Below, piece by piece: positions 42,834 to 56,065 of a stretch of DNA of 64,000 bases (position 1 is the first letter of the stretch; the number at the start of each line of letters is the position of its first letter). Position numbers and translations under genes: made by a program. This DNA is from Nelumbo lutea (taxonomy: Eukaryota > Streptophyta > Magnoliopsida > Proteales > Nelumbonaceae). The stretch is taken from contig JAKGHH010000002.1 in assembly GCA_022828595.1 (NCBI GenBank), positions 88,318,076 through 88,382,075 on the forward strand, given 5' to 3'. The notes beneath the pieces were generated by a model. That model was not told the origin of the DNA. It saw only the letters and a program-made list of their open reading frames with translations, and made no database searches.

Positions 42834-45800
42834 GTATTCTATAGCCACAAGGAATACACGTGGAGGTGTATCTCCAATACCCTCCCCAAGGAGCGAAGTC
42901 GATCACTAGTGAGAGGTTTAGTTAGTATGTTGGCAATTCGGACACCCGATGAAATGACCGAATACATAACTGGCGAGCAAGAAATAGATCCCGTAGAAAA
43001 TGGAAGTCAACCTCGACATGCCGAGTTCGAGCACGAAATATGGGATTAGCAGTAAGAGAGGTGGCGCCAAGATCTTGGAGAAGAGAAGAGATCCCAAGAA
43101 CCTCGGTGGCAGTGGTTGCACATGGACGAAATTCTGACTTTGTGCTAGAACGTGCAACTGTAGCTTGTTTGCGAGAACTCCAAGCAACCATGTTTTGACC
43201 TAGATAAATGGCAAACCCCCTTGTAGACCATCGATCATCCGGACAACTAACCCAATCTGCACCAGAGTATGCATGAAGAGAGAGAGAGAAGAAGAAGAAT
43301 CTTGAGACGAGTTTAGTCCATGCATGATAATGTGTTTAAGATAATGTAAGATCAGCTTAACTGATATCCAATGTTCGTCTATTGGAGACTAAAGAAACTG
43401 GGATGCTTTGCTTACTACAAAGGAGATGTCTGGACGAGTGATGGCCACATATTGTAAGGCACCTATGATGCTCCTATACTCAGTAGGATCATCGAGATGA
43501 TGGCCACTATATTGAGAGAGTTTTGTATTGACCGCCATAGGAGAAGACATGGGTTTAGCAGAATCAATATGAGCACGCTGAAGTAAGTCAAAGATATAAT
43601 CGACACTGACTAAGAATAATCCCATGAGGGTGCTGAATGAACTCAATGCTAAGGAAGAAATTTGCAGGCCCTAGATCCTTGAGAGAGAAATGACGAAAGA
43701 TTTCCATAATGCAGCTGTTGATGGCATTCTTAGAGTTTCCTAAAAGTGGCACATCATCCACGACTGATCAAGGAAGTATCAGCCATAGAAGCCTGAAAAC
43801 CCAACTTGATCAGTTGACAAGTGAGACGAGAGTACTAGGCCCGAGGTGCTTATCGAAGACCATATAAAGCTTTGTGTAACTTGCATACACGATTTAGTTT
43901 GGAGGATCTTCGAAACCCTTGGGTTATTAAAATCAATTTGATGAATGCACCAGTGTTGAGAGACTGCAAGAGAGAGAATGATACAAATGGTTACCGGTTT
44001 CATAATTGGGCTAAATGTAGCAGTGAAATCAACACTGGGAATTTGAGTAAATCCTTATGCAACTAAACGGGCGTTGTAACGGTCAATGGTGCCATCGGCC
44101 CTCCATTAACTTTATAAATCCATTTGGTGCCCACCACTTGCATGTGGGAGGACTATGGAACAAGACTCCAAGTACGGTTATTGACGAGAGCGTTGAACTC
44201 TTTTGTCATAGCCTCACGCCAATGAGCAGATTTTATAGCTTTGGAATAGAGGGATAGTTCAACATTCTCATCATGTAATTGAGCCAGCAACGACTGAGGT
44301 AAATGATACTTGGTAGTTAGATGAGAGCGAAGAGGCAGAGAGCCGTCCATAAACCAAGTAATCATAGTGTGTTGGTGAGTAGAAGTTGTAGAGTTCTGAG
44401 GAGCTATAACAATGGTATTATCAAGGATATCTTGAAGAGGATGTGTTCCACGAGGTCCAACATCGGGGGAGATGGACTCATTTGAAGGTGCCGATGTATT
44501 GATAGGGCTGTCAGGAGTCACGGAATTTGAAGTAGATCCAATCAATGGTGGTGATGATGGAACCAAAGATGGAGGTGTGATGGGAGCAACACTGGATGAG
44601 ATGGGAGACTATAAATAAATTCCGGTTAGATGAACCGGATCTGAAGTAGAAACCACAGGTATGCTCGGGAATTTATGTTCATCAAAAACAACATGGTGTG
44701 AAATTAATTCTCGTCTAGTAGAAGGATGCTAGCGCACTGATATCCTTTATGTTTGTCACTGTAGCCGAGGAAGATGCATTGCTTCGAATGATAGTCAAAC
44801 TTGTGCTGGTTGTATGGTCGAAGCAACGGGTAGCATGCACACCCAAAAATTTTAAGGAACCGATAGTTCGGAGGAGACCCAAAAAGAACCTCAATAGGAG
44901 AATTGTTATAGAGAGTGCTGGTCAGAAGTTGGTTGATTAAATATACTGTTGTAAGGGCAGCATCCACCCATAAGGAAAAGGGGAGCGGCGAGGAGGCTAG
45001 TAGAGATAAAGTAGCTCCAATTATGTGGTGATGTTTCCATTCAGAATTTTTGTTTTGTTCGTGTGTGTGAGGGAAAGCGAGCCAGTGAGTGATGCCAATA
45101 TAGTCCAAATATTAAGTGAGTTACCAACATTCTCCACCCCAATTAGATTGCAAGTCTTTGATTTTAGTATTGAATAAAACTTCAACATAATGCTTAAATG
45201 ACAAAAATACATCAAAAACATCGGACTTCCTTTGTAATAGAAACAATCAAGAAAATTTTCTATAAGCATAAATGAAAATTACATAATAACGAAACACTGC
45301 ATTAGATAAAATTGGGGTTGGTCCCCATATGTTGGAAAATACCAAATCTAATGGACCGGAAATAACTATAGATAAAGAGGGTTGATAACCTATGACTTTT
45401 GCTTACTTGACAAGACTCACAAACTATATTGGAGCTGAAATTAAGTTGAACTTCATATGGTAACCCAAACTGTGACATAACTTGCCTCACAATACACATA
45501 GCTAGATGTCCAAGTCACTTGTGCCAACCACTGATGGAAACTCATTCACCGACTAAGGCTAAAGACTTATTCATACTAGTCATGCTTCGTGGAAATTGAT
45601 AGAGACTGTCTCTAATGGGTCCTCATAGCAATGTTTTCCCCATATAATCCCTCACAAGAAAACAGTCACCATGAAACTCAAAATATAAGTTGTTGTCATG
45701 AGCAAATTTATGAACAAATAACAAATTTTTAGACAAATCCGACACATGAAAAATTTTGTTTAAAGCAAATTGATGAGTAACAATGTTAATAACTGATGAA

Positions 45801-46388
45801 CCAATATGATGTTTTGCCAAACTTGAACCATTTCCCACTTTAACCTAATCGGTTCCTCCATACTTAGACTAAATCTGCAAATTATCAATATCAGGTATCA
45901 TGTGATGCATGGCACTAATATCTAGATACCAGGTTGGGTCGAACAAAAAAGGGGTGGAAGTGGTATTGTTGTTGTAGGTGACTGGTTCCTTCTCTTCATT
46001 ATTAAAATTTGGGTCATATTGCCGGTGACATTTTATAGCCCTATGTCCTAGTTTATTGCATAGTTGACAAACAATGGAATTGTCGCACCCCTCCTTCCAT
46101 TGTTTGTATGGTTGTCTAAAGAACCACGCTCCTGCCTCTGCCACAGTTGTTCCTGGAAGCAATATATTGAATGTTATTACTCAAATTCTTATTTTTTGAA
46201 ATTAGCAATATTAGCCGCGAGGGGGGTTGGAATCGATAGGAGTGGCATTTTGTTCTAACCAGCTCTCATGGCCAAGAAGAATGCCTAAAACATCATCAAC
46301 ATCAAGGTCCTTTATATCGGACCTATTAGTAATTGTAGTCAAAACAGATTCATATTCAGCTCCCAATCTGTCAAATATGTAAAGAATT
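42834..46388 (-). pseudogene. Truncated Ty1/copia gag-pol
   Basis: On the minus strand the order is: gag end (DRLGAEYESVLTTI near 46388, then a GILLGHESWLEQ block near 46290); zinc knuckle CQLCNKLGHRAIKC (46090-46030); protease region WYLDISAMHHM (active site D-S-G-A replaced by D-I-S-A); integrase pieces at 45838-45623, 45499-45302 and 45108-44704 (LGYSDKHKGYQC); RT pieces at 44566-44153 and 44003-43389; and RNase H at 43191-42922 (WSSRKQATVARSSTKSEFR). Stops and shifts are frequent. The 5' LTR and first part of gag are missing beyond 46388. Confidence 0.85.
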
Positions 46389-46709
46389 AAGTGGTGTGTC
46401 CGGAAGCGCGTTGTTTATCACTCCGGAACACCAGTTTAAACATTTATAATTTTTATCGTTTCTCAAACAACTACTAACATAGTAATGGGTGAGAATGGGT
46501 CGTATCCACAGGGAAGCAAGTGAAAATTTAATATATACTTAGATCCGGACAAGAGAATGCAATTGGAAATGGTAGAAAATACGAAAATAAAATCTATTAT
46601 TACTAAAATTAAATGTTTTGAATTTAAACAAGACAATAAATAAAAATCAGAATTTAATAAAGTATGGAAATCAACAAAGGAAATAAAAGAAATAAATAAA
46701 AAAAATGAT
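46389..46709. other. Non-coding sequence, probably leader of another LTR element
   Basis: The segment atgggtgagaatgggtcgta, then tccacagggaagca near 46483-46525, is of a type found in leaders and LTRs of plant gypsy elements, followed by A-rich sequence. No frame or LTR end is clear. Confidence 0.3.
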
Positions 46710-49217
46710 CTAGAATCTGGATCCGGTGGTAGTAGCTACAGATCGGCCAGACAGCTTGCAAAAACCCCTCCTGACAAGAACCGGGCGTCTGTCATTTCTA
46801 CAACCCTCAAACCCCTCGAGACACCTTAGCCTTGAACCAAACAAATTCAGATCTGCAAAACAGAGGGGTTCAAAGCCGGGTCAGTTGTTCCGAGCTCCTG
46901 CTCCGGACCGAGCTGATTACACTCCACTGAACGCGAAGCGGGCCAAAATTCTGATGGCGATCAAGGACGCCCCGTACGTGAAGTGGCCACCCCGTCTGAG
47001 GGTGGATCCCAATGATAGAAATAAGAATCTGTATTGCAACTTTCACAAAGACCACGATCACAGTACCGGGAGTTGTAAAAACCTCCGCGACGAGATAGAG
47101 GAGCTCATCCGTCGCGGATATTTGAGAAACTTTGTACAAAATAATAATAATAATAATAGTAGTAGAACAGGTCAGCAAGGGGAGCACGGTAAAGACATTC
47201 CCAAGTCTAGTAGCTGGCCGGCTGAACAATCACAGAGGCAGCCTCTAGAGGAGAGGCCAGTTCGGGGGACCATCCACATGATAGTGGGAGGTTCAATCGT
47301 TGCGGGTTGCACTTCAGCGACAGCTCGAACATCGGTTCATGAGGTCACCTGAGAGGAGCAGAACCCCCCAAAGCGGCCAAGAACAAAAGAGTCAATTTTC
47401 TTCATAGAAGACGATGCGCGAGGGGTCCATTACCCCTACGACGACGCACTCGTGATAATGTTGAGAATCAACGACTTCGAGGTCAGGCGCGTACTCGTTG
47501 ACTCAGGTAGCTCGGCCAACATACTTTTCAAAGCTGCGTTTGACCAGCTCTAGTTGTAGAAAAGCGACTTGAAGCCCGCGGACACTCCTTTGGTAGGCTT
47601 CAGCGGAGAAGAAGTTCGGCCCCTTGGGAAAATAACAGTACCTGTAGTGGTCGGCACGTGGCCTTGTGTGGTCAGATTCGAGCACAACTTCCTAGTGGTA
47701 GCGATCCCCTCGCCCTACAATGCCATAGTAGGTTGACCGATCACCCATGTCCTACGGGTGGTGGTCTCCACTTACCATTTGGCTATGAAATTCCCAACAG
47801 ACTTCGGGGTGGGAGTAGCGCGGGGCGACCAACTTGAGTCCCACAAGTGCTACGTTGCCGCCCTAAAGGGGAAAACCAAGGTAGCCGATGACCTTGAACT
47901 GGAGCGACCCACGGAGCAAGGCAAAGAGCAAGCCGCACCCACGGAAGAAACATTTGCGGTCCAGACCTCGACAGCAGACCTAGCTCGAACGCTCTAGATC
48001 GGCGCTTCCGTCTAGGAGCCCCTACGATCCAAACTGGTAAGTTTTTTACTTCAAAATTTAGATATCTTTGCATGGTCCGCGGCAAAAATACTCGGTATAG
48101 ACCTAGGACTCATAACTCACAAGCTGAACACTGATCTTGTAGTTAGGCCCGTTAGATAGAAGAAACACATCCTAGCCCTGGAATAGTGGAAATCGGTCGA
48201 TGAGGAAGTCGAGAAGCTCCTCGTAGTGGACTTCATAAGAGAAGTCCAATACCCGAGCTGGGTAGCCAACCCCATCCTAGTAAAGAAGGCTAACGGCAAG
48301 TGGTGCATGTGCGTCGACTACACCGACCTGAACTGGGCTTGCCCGAAAGACTGCTTCTCGCTCCCCCAAATCGACCGTCTGGTGGATGCGACCTCAGGGC
48401 ATGAGTTGCTAAGTTTCTTGGATGCCTATTTAGGCAATAACTAGATCAAGATGGACCCGACAGACAAAGAAAAGACTGCCTTCATCACGGAGTTCGGCCT
48501 ATACTGTTACAAGGTTATGCCCTTCAGGTTGAAAAACGCAGAGGCAACCTTTCAGAGGCTTGTAAATAAATTATTTGCACCGTTAATCGACAGAAAAGTA
48601 GAATGCTATGCGGATGACATGGTCGTCAAAACTCAATTCTCACATGAATTAATACAATACTTGTGTTCTATTTTTGAAATTTTGCGTAAGTTTAATATGA
48701 AATTGAATCCAAACAAGTTTGTGTTCGGTGTAACCTCGGGTAAGTTCCTAGGATACATCGTTAACCAGCGCGGCATTGAAGCCAACCCGGATAAGGTTAA
48801 GGCCATCTTGGACATGAAACCACCCCGAAAGCTGAAGGAAGTTTAGAGGTTGAATGGCCGCATAGCCACCCTAAGCCGTTTCATGTCTAAATTGGTGGAC
48901 CACTGTCTGCCATTCTTTAAGGCAATAAAGAGCAAAGGGTTTGAATGGACCCAAGATTGCCAACTCGCCTTCGACGAGCTCAAAGAATACCTTACTAGCG
49001 TGCTGACCTTAACCCGGCCCGATGAGGGTGATGTTTTATAACTCTACCGCTTGGCGAGCGACGAGGTGGTCAGTTCGGTACTAATAAAGGAAGTAGATCG
49101 GGTCCAATGACCCATCTATTATGTTAGTAAAGTATTGTAGGGAGCAAAAACGAGATACCCAGAGATGGAAAAGCTAGCATATGCATTGATAATTGCAGCT
49201 CAGAAGCTCTGCCCGTA
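46710..49217 (+). pseudogene. Ty3/gypsy Tat/Ogre-lineage gag-protease-RT fragment
   Basis: 46726-47352 (208 codons) ends a gag with the lineage's zinc block, LYCNFHKDHDHSTGSCKNLR then DEIEELIRRGYLRNFV. Protease follows: DDALVIMLRINDFEVRRVLV then DSGSSANILF near 47491-47530. RT reads VDFIREVQYPSWVANPILVK, CMCVDYTDLNWACPKDCFSL and a catalytic YADDMVVK at 48607-48630, with GYIVNQRGIEANPDKVKAI later. The RNase H start reads YPEMEKLAYALIIAAQKLCP, and homology stops near 49217. Stops at the old Q and W codons (for example NN-stop-IKM) show decay. Integrase is absent. Confidence 0.88.
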
Positions 49218-49482
49218 CTTCCTAACCCTAACTAAGTAGATGGAGAGGGAGGTAGAGTCAACTCGAACCGCCAAAAACATGAGAGGGAGAAAGGAGGGGT
49301 AAAGCTTTAGAGAACCCAACCAAAGCCTGGGATTGCCACCGTGTCCACCACCTGTGGAAACCAAAGGAGGGTGATGAGGGCGGATTTGGCCCTCTAGTGG
49401 AATTGTGACACCTGGCACCTCATGCCAACCAAGTGTAGCCTCTTGACAACTGGGCAGCCCAACAGATCTTGCCACTTACAGA

Positions 49483-49735
49483 CAGCTCGGCATAGCTCAC
49501 CACAGGCAGCTCTACAGAGTTTGCCATAGCTCACCACAGGCAGCTTGCCACTTATAGACAGCTCAGCATAGCTCGCCACAGGCAGCTCGACAGAGCTTGC
49601 CACAACTCCACAAACAGCTCGGCAGAGTTCACCATAGGCAGCTCGACAGAGCTCACCACAAGCAGCTCGGTATAGCTTTCCCCCAGGCAACTCGCCATAG
49701 GCAGCTCGCCACTTGCAGGGTAGCTCGGTACAGGG
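49483..49735. repeat. Minisatellite of about 22 bp units
   Basis: Variants of cagctcggcatagctcacca-cagg repeat about ten times, with unit lengths from 20 to 36 bp. All unit types share 'ag-ctcgc/acca-aggcagctcg'. Confidence 0.82.
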
Positions 49736-50379
49736 TATCTCGCAGAAGAGCAGGTCAGCATATCGCAGGAAGATTTGCCTGACAACCGTACTTGAAAGAT
49801 CCAGAGACCTGCGCCCATGTCTCTCACCAGGCGGTGCCGTTCCTGCCAGCCCTAAGAGTTGTCCCTTGCCTAGCAGAGCCGTACTCTACAACAGCTACCT
49901 GCACCTGCCACCTCAGCTCTGGCAGTAACGACTGTGGCAGATAGACAGAGGCGGTTATGCCTGACTTGACAGAGGCGGTTACGTCTGATTTGATAGGACA
50001 CCACTATATAAGGACTCTGACCCCCAAAGACAAGAGGAGAAGAAAAAATGGAGGTAATCCCTGCTCTCTAGCTCTCTCATTTCTCTAATATCATCTTCAA
50101 GCTCTCTACAATCAGAGTGCTAACTTAAGCATCGGAGAGTCCCCGCCGGGTAAATACCCCCGGGTTCCCTGGTTCAGTTCTCGCAGGTCCCTCAGCTCCC
50201 GCCGCCTACAAAGAGGAGGAAAAGATGGAGTTCTCGTAGGTCCCTCAGCTCTCACTGCCTACAAAGGAGAGAAGATCACCTCATGCAGAGGGCAGTCGGG
50301 TTGCGCTACACCAGGGAGCTCCACCATTCTCTGAGTCACAGGCCGCCTAGGAGTAGGTCAAATGACGAGTCCACCAAGG

Positions 50380-50605
50380 TAGCTCACCACCAGGGAGATC
50401 GGCATAGCTTTCCCCCAGGCAGTTTGCCATCAGAGACCTTGGCATAGCTCTCCCCCATGGCAGTTTGCCATCAGGGAGCTCGGCATAGCTCTCCCCCAGG
50501 CAGTTTGCCACTAGGGAGCTCAACATAGCTCTCCCCCAGGCAGTTTGCCATCAGGGAGCTCGGGATAGCTCTCCCCCATGCAGTTCGCCACCAGGGAGCT
50601 CCACC
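50380..50605. repeat. Minisatellite of about 47 bp units, five copies
   Basis: The unit runs agggagctcggcatagctct then cccccaggcagtttgccatc. The five copies differ by a few bases each. Confidence 0.9.
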
Positions 50606-50792
50606 ATCCTCTCCTGGGAGCAGGTCAAATGACGAGGTACTTAGCAAAAAATAAAAAAAAAATTGGTACGTAACTAGAAACGGTTACATTAGAGGGGTAA
50701 TAAAAAAGCTAAGAGATGAGGAGGCTTGCTGAGAAAGGTTCTCATTGGGAGGGAGAAAAACTCGGTTGCATACCTGTCCTTTTCTTTTATAA

Positions 50793-50838
50793 AAGAAGAA
50801 GAAGAAGAAGAAGAAGAAGAAGAAGAAGAAGAAGAAGA
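50793..50838. repeat. (GAA)n microsatellite
   Basis: About 15 AAG/GAA units in a row after 'ttttataa'. Confidence 0.95.
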
Positions 50839-50839
50839 G

Positions 50840-51840
50840 AAGAACCATACCTATTCTTTGTTCAATTGTTCGATTGGAAGGGTGATCTCAATAGTAGATA
50901 GGGAATAAGAGGGAAAAGAAGGTTTTTGGTGCAAATGAGAAAAGCTGAATAGAGAGAGAAAGGGTTTCATGTGCGTTGGAGAGAGTGGTCTTTCAAATTT
51001 TTTACTTTCATTCAATCTCAACCATTTATAAAAAAAGTTAAATTTATTTAATATAATTGCACTAAGCCACTAATGTTTTAATCATTTAATTATATTAATG
51101 TCTTATTAGTTGCTTAATTATTTATCATGGTTATTATATTATTTCAGCAATAATTAATAGTTTTTGTAAATTATTTAATTATTTGATCATTCTATTATTT
51201 ACTTATTTAACAATTTCATTGAACATTTTATTTTTATTATTTTATTAATTATTTAAATATATTTTTAAAAATTTTAATTATTTAATGATTTTTACTAGTT
51301 ATTTAAAAAAACTTTTTTAACTACAAATTTCTAGTGGTTTTCATTTAGTTGGTTCGATTCAATTCAGTTAGAACTAAGAACCTAACATCTTCAAAAAAAA
51401 AAAAAAAAAAGAAACTAAGAACCTAACTAGTATTTCAATTTATCCATTCTTATGAACCAGATTGAACCAAAGTAGATTTCATAACCAAACTGAATTTAAT
51501 ATAGTTTGGTTAAGTTTTTGGTTCGGTTTGGACTCACTTATATTAGTATTTATAAACTCGTGAATAGTATATTATTATTAATACATATAATAATATATAT
51601 TGCTATTTATAAACTTGTAAGACATATATATATGCTTCAAGAGGCTGCACAACGGGAGGTACCATATCCCCCAGCCCTGGTAGCAATGGAATTTGATCCT
51701 AAGTCTTTGCTACAACGACTAGAGATCATACCAACTAAGCCACCATCAAACCAAGAATCAAATAAATCAAACTAAATTTGCTTATTACTTTGGTTTGATT
51801 TGGTTTTCATTTTAGTAACCAAATTTGAGTACCCCTAGCC
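50840..51840. other. A/T-rich intergenic DNA with a decayed hAT-like segment
   Basis: No gene is visible. From about 51340 to 51835 the sequence is rich in ggttcg, ggtttgg and aaccaaa motifs and ends gagtacccctag, similar to the right end of the hAT MITE at 21289. The left end and a target duplication are not visible. Confidence 0.4.
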
Positions 51841-52049
51841 AAGGTTCAAAGTATCAACACGTATTGGCCCATATTAGCCAATACGTATAGTTCCGGGACC
51901 CCAGGTTTGCCGGTTCAGGGGGTAGAAGATACCTAAACCGGCCCCCTTGAACTAGTTGCAAAAAAAATAAAAAAAAGTAATAAAAATGTGTATCAATTTG
52001 CCCAATATGCTCCTACCAGCGTATCAAGCGTATCGATATTTTGAACCTT
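51841..52049. mobile_element. Short MITE, same family as 22706-22899
   Basis: The ends are AAGGTTCAAAGTATC and, inverted, AAGGTTCAAAATATC (14 of 15). The interior carries ccggttcagggggta and accggcccccttgaac motifs, parallel to gaggggccggtttaagt in the other copy. Length 209 bp. Confidence 0.75.
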
Positions 52050-52457
52050 TCCCCTAGCTTTCATTGCTTGTGGCATGACATTTGCATTTTGAGATGAAAA
52101 ATGAAAAACCAAATATGCCACGACCCATGCCTTTGGTTGTAGTGTGTTTGTTGTCTCTCTGTCATTAGTAAATAAAGGTTAATGGGGATGGTTGGTCATC
52201 TGTGTTATAGATTGAACATTAGATTTTGGTCACTATGACCTGAATAAAATAATGTTGTAACACAAAAATGTTTCACTAAGAGGGGAGAAGAGAAGAAATT
52301 TGACTATTGGGTCGCGTTGAATTGGTTCATGACTAGGTGGAACCAATTCCAAATCATTAATAATCGGGACAATATATCCGTAACTAGAGTCAACTCATTG
52401 GTTCTGATTCCTAGAACCATAACCAACCTAATTAGTTCATGAACATTGGGTTCATCG
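52050..52457. other. No recognised gene
   Basis: This is ordinary intergenic sequence up to the target site of LTR D. The sequence left of D (gaacattgggttcatcg) and right of it (cgtcgggtcgaacctaac) probably belonged to one older repeat. Confidence 0.4.
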
Positions 52458-54362
52458 TGAAGGGATTAGAGATTCATGATATGGATGGCCAAATCCTGCA
52501 GGAAGGTTGGGTGAAGTTTAAAAAAAAAAAATTCCTCTCCCCTCATCTGGGAATCACATTCCCTGCTTTAGAAAATTTGCATTTTCAATGATCAATCTTG
52601 AACCATAAACCAAACTAGATTTGAAATCAGAAGTAGGAGAGGGATATACCTGATACAGAGAAGCAGTATCTCTCAATGGAGGTGTTTATGTCCAAGGTAG
52701 AACCAAAGACTGCTCCCATTGAAGATGACGCAGTGTAGGATGGAGCAGAATCAGCAATGTTCTTCCAAAAGAACCGAACCCTTCCCAAGAGTTCATTGGA
52801 GGCAGTGAGTACACCTTCAAATCAGCCTTTCTCCAAAGACTAATATCAAGATTCAATCTTGATCACTCCTGCTAGAAACAGGAAATCGAACTGGCAGTAA
52901 TGGCTGTGGCAAGGAGAAATCAGCTCAGTCTCACTGGGTGTTGTGTTCTCTCTCTGAATTTTGAATGTGATTGTTCTTCTATAGCTGCCACTCCCTTCTT
53001 TATTTATAACCTTAAAGGGATCAGCTCCTAATGCCATTAGGAGTTGATGATCCAAATCATATTTGGATCTGAATTCCCTTTAAGAGATAAGGATAGATCC
53101 TTATCTTATCTGCAGATTAGATCAGCCCTCTCCTAATATGATTAGGAAGTTTCCAGATCTGAATTTGTATTTATATTTAGACTCTCTGAGTGGATAGGGT
53201 AAGACCCTATCCTATCTGCTAATCTAATCTCAGATTCGCCCCTTCTTTAACTGATTAAATCAGCCCAGTTTGAAATGGGCTTTAGGCTCATTAATAGTAT
53301 GTGCTCACTTAGCCTTCCAAATTGCTGCCCAGTTGGGCTTCATTGTATGGCGTGGGACCCAAGCATTGATCTACACATCAGCCACAAGGGTTTGACTCAG
53401 TCTTTGTTACAAGGCCTAGCCGAATTCACTAGAAAGCCCAGTGAACCCCTTGAGCCCATCACATGGACTCCATGGGCCCAACACTTACAGTAAGTGGTCC
53501 CTGGGCCAAGCCACCTTGTAACACCCAGGGACTGTGGGCAGATGCAAGATTAGCCCATCAGGCATTACCCTCAATGGTTTTACACTTAACCTCTCAGCCC
53601 ATAATGATCATACACTGCCCGACAAGAGAGGACCTCTCCCTCGGCTACAAGGAAAAGTATTGCACTCTCTGCTCACATGGATCACATGAATTAAAACAAT
53701 TTGAAACCGTAACATATATATACTTTTATATCTCATATAAAATATATTTTTCAAAACAAATCTCAACAATTGAAATCGGCTGCCAGTAGTCTTGGTTTCC
53801 ATCAGAAAGAGTGCATCCCTGATCATTACCTTTGTTTGACAAAGGGGCTGATCCTGTCAATATGATCACCCACTCAGATGAATTCTCAGACTGTCCCAAC
53901 ATACCCAGGTTTTGACCCCTTGTAAGGATCTCACTGATTGGCATATCAAAGACAGCCCAATCCGACACCTAGTGCAGTATCATAATCGAGTCTAGGGGTC
54001 AGGTGTAACTTTCCAGTTTTGCCTACTAATCTCCAAGGTCCAGGGCAATACTGGAAATCTGGTCTGGTTCAAGGTTTCGAGTAATCCTACACTGCATGTG
54101 CTTTGGTTCTCACCCTGGTAGTTGAGACAGGCCACCCCAACACTTGGCAGCACACTAGTGTCAGCCTTAGTAGGATAAATCTCCCCAGACTTATCCAATG
54201 GCTGTGAACATTCTAAACTAACACGAGTCTCATTAAGTGTCCAGTTTAAGGGTATTACATAGAAACACACAACAAGAACAATAATCAAATATGTACTTTA
54301 TTCATTTACAATAAATGTCATAAGTACATTTAATTGGAGCTAAGGGCATACACTGTCTAACA
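52458..54362 (-). mobile_element. Solo LTR D of the long-LTR family
   Basis: 1905 bp, TGAAGGGATTAG...CTGTCTAACA on the + strand. The flanks CATCG (52453-52457) and CGTCG (54363-54367) agree at 4 of 5. It is collinear with LTR B throughout, for example cagttgggcttcattgtatgg and gagaggacctctccctcgg. No internal region is present. Short frames in it (such as 53463-53789) match frames in the other copies only because the DNA is repeated. Confidence 0.88.
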
Positions 54363-55489
54363 CGTCGGGTCGAACCTAACCCATTGAATGCCCTATTTCT
54401 ATGTAATATAAAATAACATATATTATCTAAAATATACATATAGTTAAATATATATGGGTCAAGTTAAGCCCAAGGCAGATTTAAAGTATTAGGGCTATGC
54501 CCAACCCTAAAATTCGGGACTCTAATGAGGGCCCAGGCCTCGGTTAGGGCTTAAATACAAAATCTAGGTCCAAGAGCGAAATTTTCCAACTCGCTAAAAT
54601 GATCACCCTTGTTTTATGGCAAAAATAGCAGGGTAAGGTGCCTTCAATACTTTAAAACAAATAGGTAGCAAAAAAAGTTACCCAAGACCAATTCATTAGT
54701 TCTTGGGTTGGACCGGTTTGGTGGATGGTTTTGGGTTGTTATTTTTTTTTGGGAGTAAATAGCATTAGGTGTATGATCGAATTGGTTAAGGGTTGGGTCG
54801 TGGTTTAACAATAATCTGACTCGCTACTCTCGTCCAACTTTCTAAACATTGGTTAGTGTTATATGTTTTATTGTATATAGAATAAACAATGTTTTTTTGA
54901 AATATGGTAAAGCGGTTGGAATAATTTATTAAATAAATTATTATTATTATTTAATTATAAAATAATAATTAATAATTATTTATCTATATTGTATAGCTAT
55001 TACTTTATTAATAATTTATTTATGAATTTAAATAGTTTGGCTTAATTGTCAATATTATTTTCATTCATAGATAATTAATTAATTTACTATTAGTGCTTTT
55101 CATATTTAATTTATTATTTTCTATTAATCAAATAATTTAGTTAAATAATTAAATTAATTTTTGATGATTGTTTTTAATTAATCAAATAATAATTAATACT
55201 TATTTATTTCTATTTTAGAAATTATTTTATTTTTATTAATGTACTTATGAAATTATTAATAATTTATTTTCTAGTTTAATTATTATTAAATAAAAATCAT
55301 TAGTTATTATTGTTATGCAATAGTAGTGAGCTAATATTTGTTAATTAATTATATTCATTTACTTTAATAAATTCTTAATTATTAATTTACTATAGAAAGT
55401 AATTAATAAATAATAAAATTTTTAAATGAATATTATATGATTATTATTTATGAGCTAAGAACAAATGATTATATCTAAAGATGATTAAC
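54363..55489. other. A/T-rich intergenic DNA
   Basis: It is dominated by attatt and taattaatt tracts from 54900 on. No frame, element end or gene is visible. Confidence 0.5.
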
Positions 55490-56062
55490 TTTGTAATTAT
55501 AGCCACGGAATTTTAGTTATCCGTGGCTAGAATGATAAATAGCTCTTTAGCCACAGACAAAATAACTTTTAATCCAAGACAAATTGTCCGTAGCTAAAGC
55601 TTAACTTCTGCTTTTGTAATTTAACCACAGATACATTATAACCGTGGTTATAAATATTTTTTAGCCACGAGCAGAATAACTTTTAACCACAGGCAAATTG
55701 TCCATAGTTAAAGCTCAACTTCTGCTTTTTTAACTTATAGCCACAAATAAATAGAACCGTGGTTATAAATATCTTTTAGCCACAAACATATTAACTTTTA
55801 ACCACGGACAAATTAACAGTAGCTAAAGCTCAACTTTTAACCACAAACAAATTGTCCATAGCTAAAAGTCAACTTCTACTTTTGGAACTTATAGCCACAG
55901 ATGCATTATAACCGTGGCTACAAATATTTTTTAGCTACGGACAAAATAGCTTTTAACCACGGAAAAATTGTCCGTAGCTAAAGTTCAACTTTTTGCCACG
56001 GACATCAAATTGTCCGTGGTTATATCCCATGTTTTAGCTACGGGTTTTTTGACCATTCCTAG
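55490..56062. repeat. Tandem and inverted repeats with CACTA-like subterminal motifs
   Basis: Motifs agccacgga, accacggacaaattgtccgt and ccgtggctaaa recur in both orientations. A larger unit of roughly 120-150 bp (from 'accacagatacattataacc' through 'caacttctgctttt') repeats at about 55618, 55737 and 55887. Dense short direct and inverted motifs of this kind are typical of CACTA transposon ends, but I found no CACTACAAG-type terminus, so the assignment is tentative. Confidence 0.65.
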
Positions 56063-56065
56063 CTA

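Larger units (their letters stand above)
49406..50640 (+). mobile_element. Tat-type LTR-like region with tandem repeats
   Basis: TGTGACACCTGGCACC at 49406 may be the LTR start. CTATATAAGG at 50003 is a good TATA box. About 110 bp later comes ctaacttaagcatcggagag, then tccccgccgggtaaa, a segment I associate with LTR ends of Tat-lineage elements. Two tandem arrays flank this promoter region. The exact 3' border is unclear. Confidence 0.55.

Noticed and set aside
51340..51840. Possible third hAT MITE
   Set aside because: The right end resembles gagtacccctag, but no matching left end or 8 bp duplication was found.
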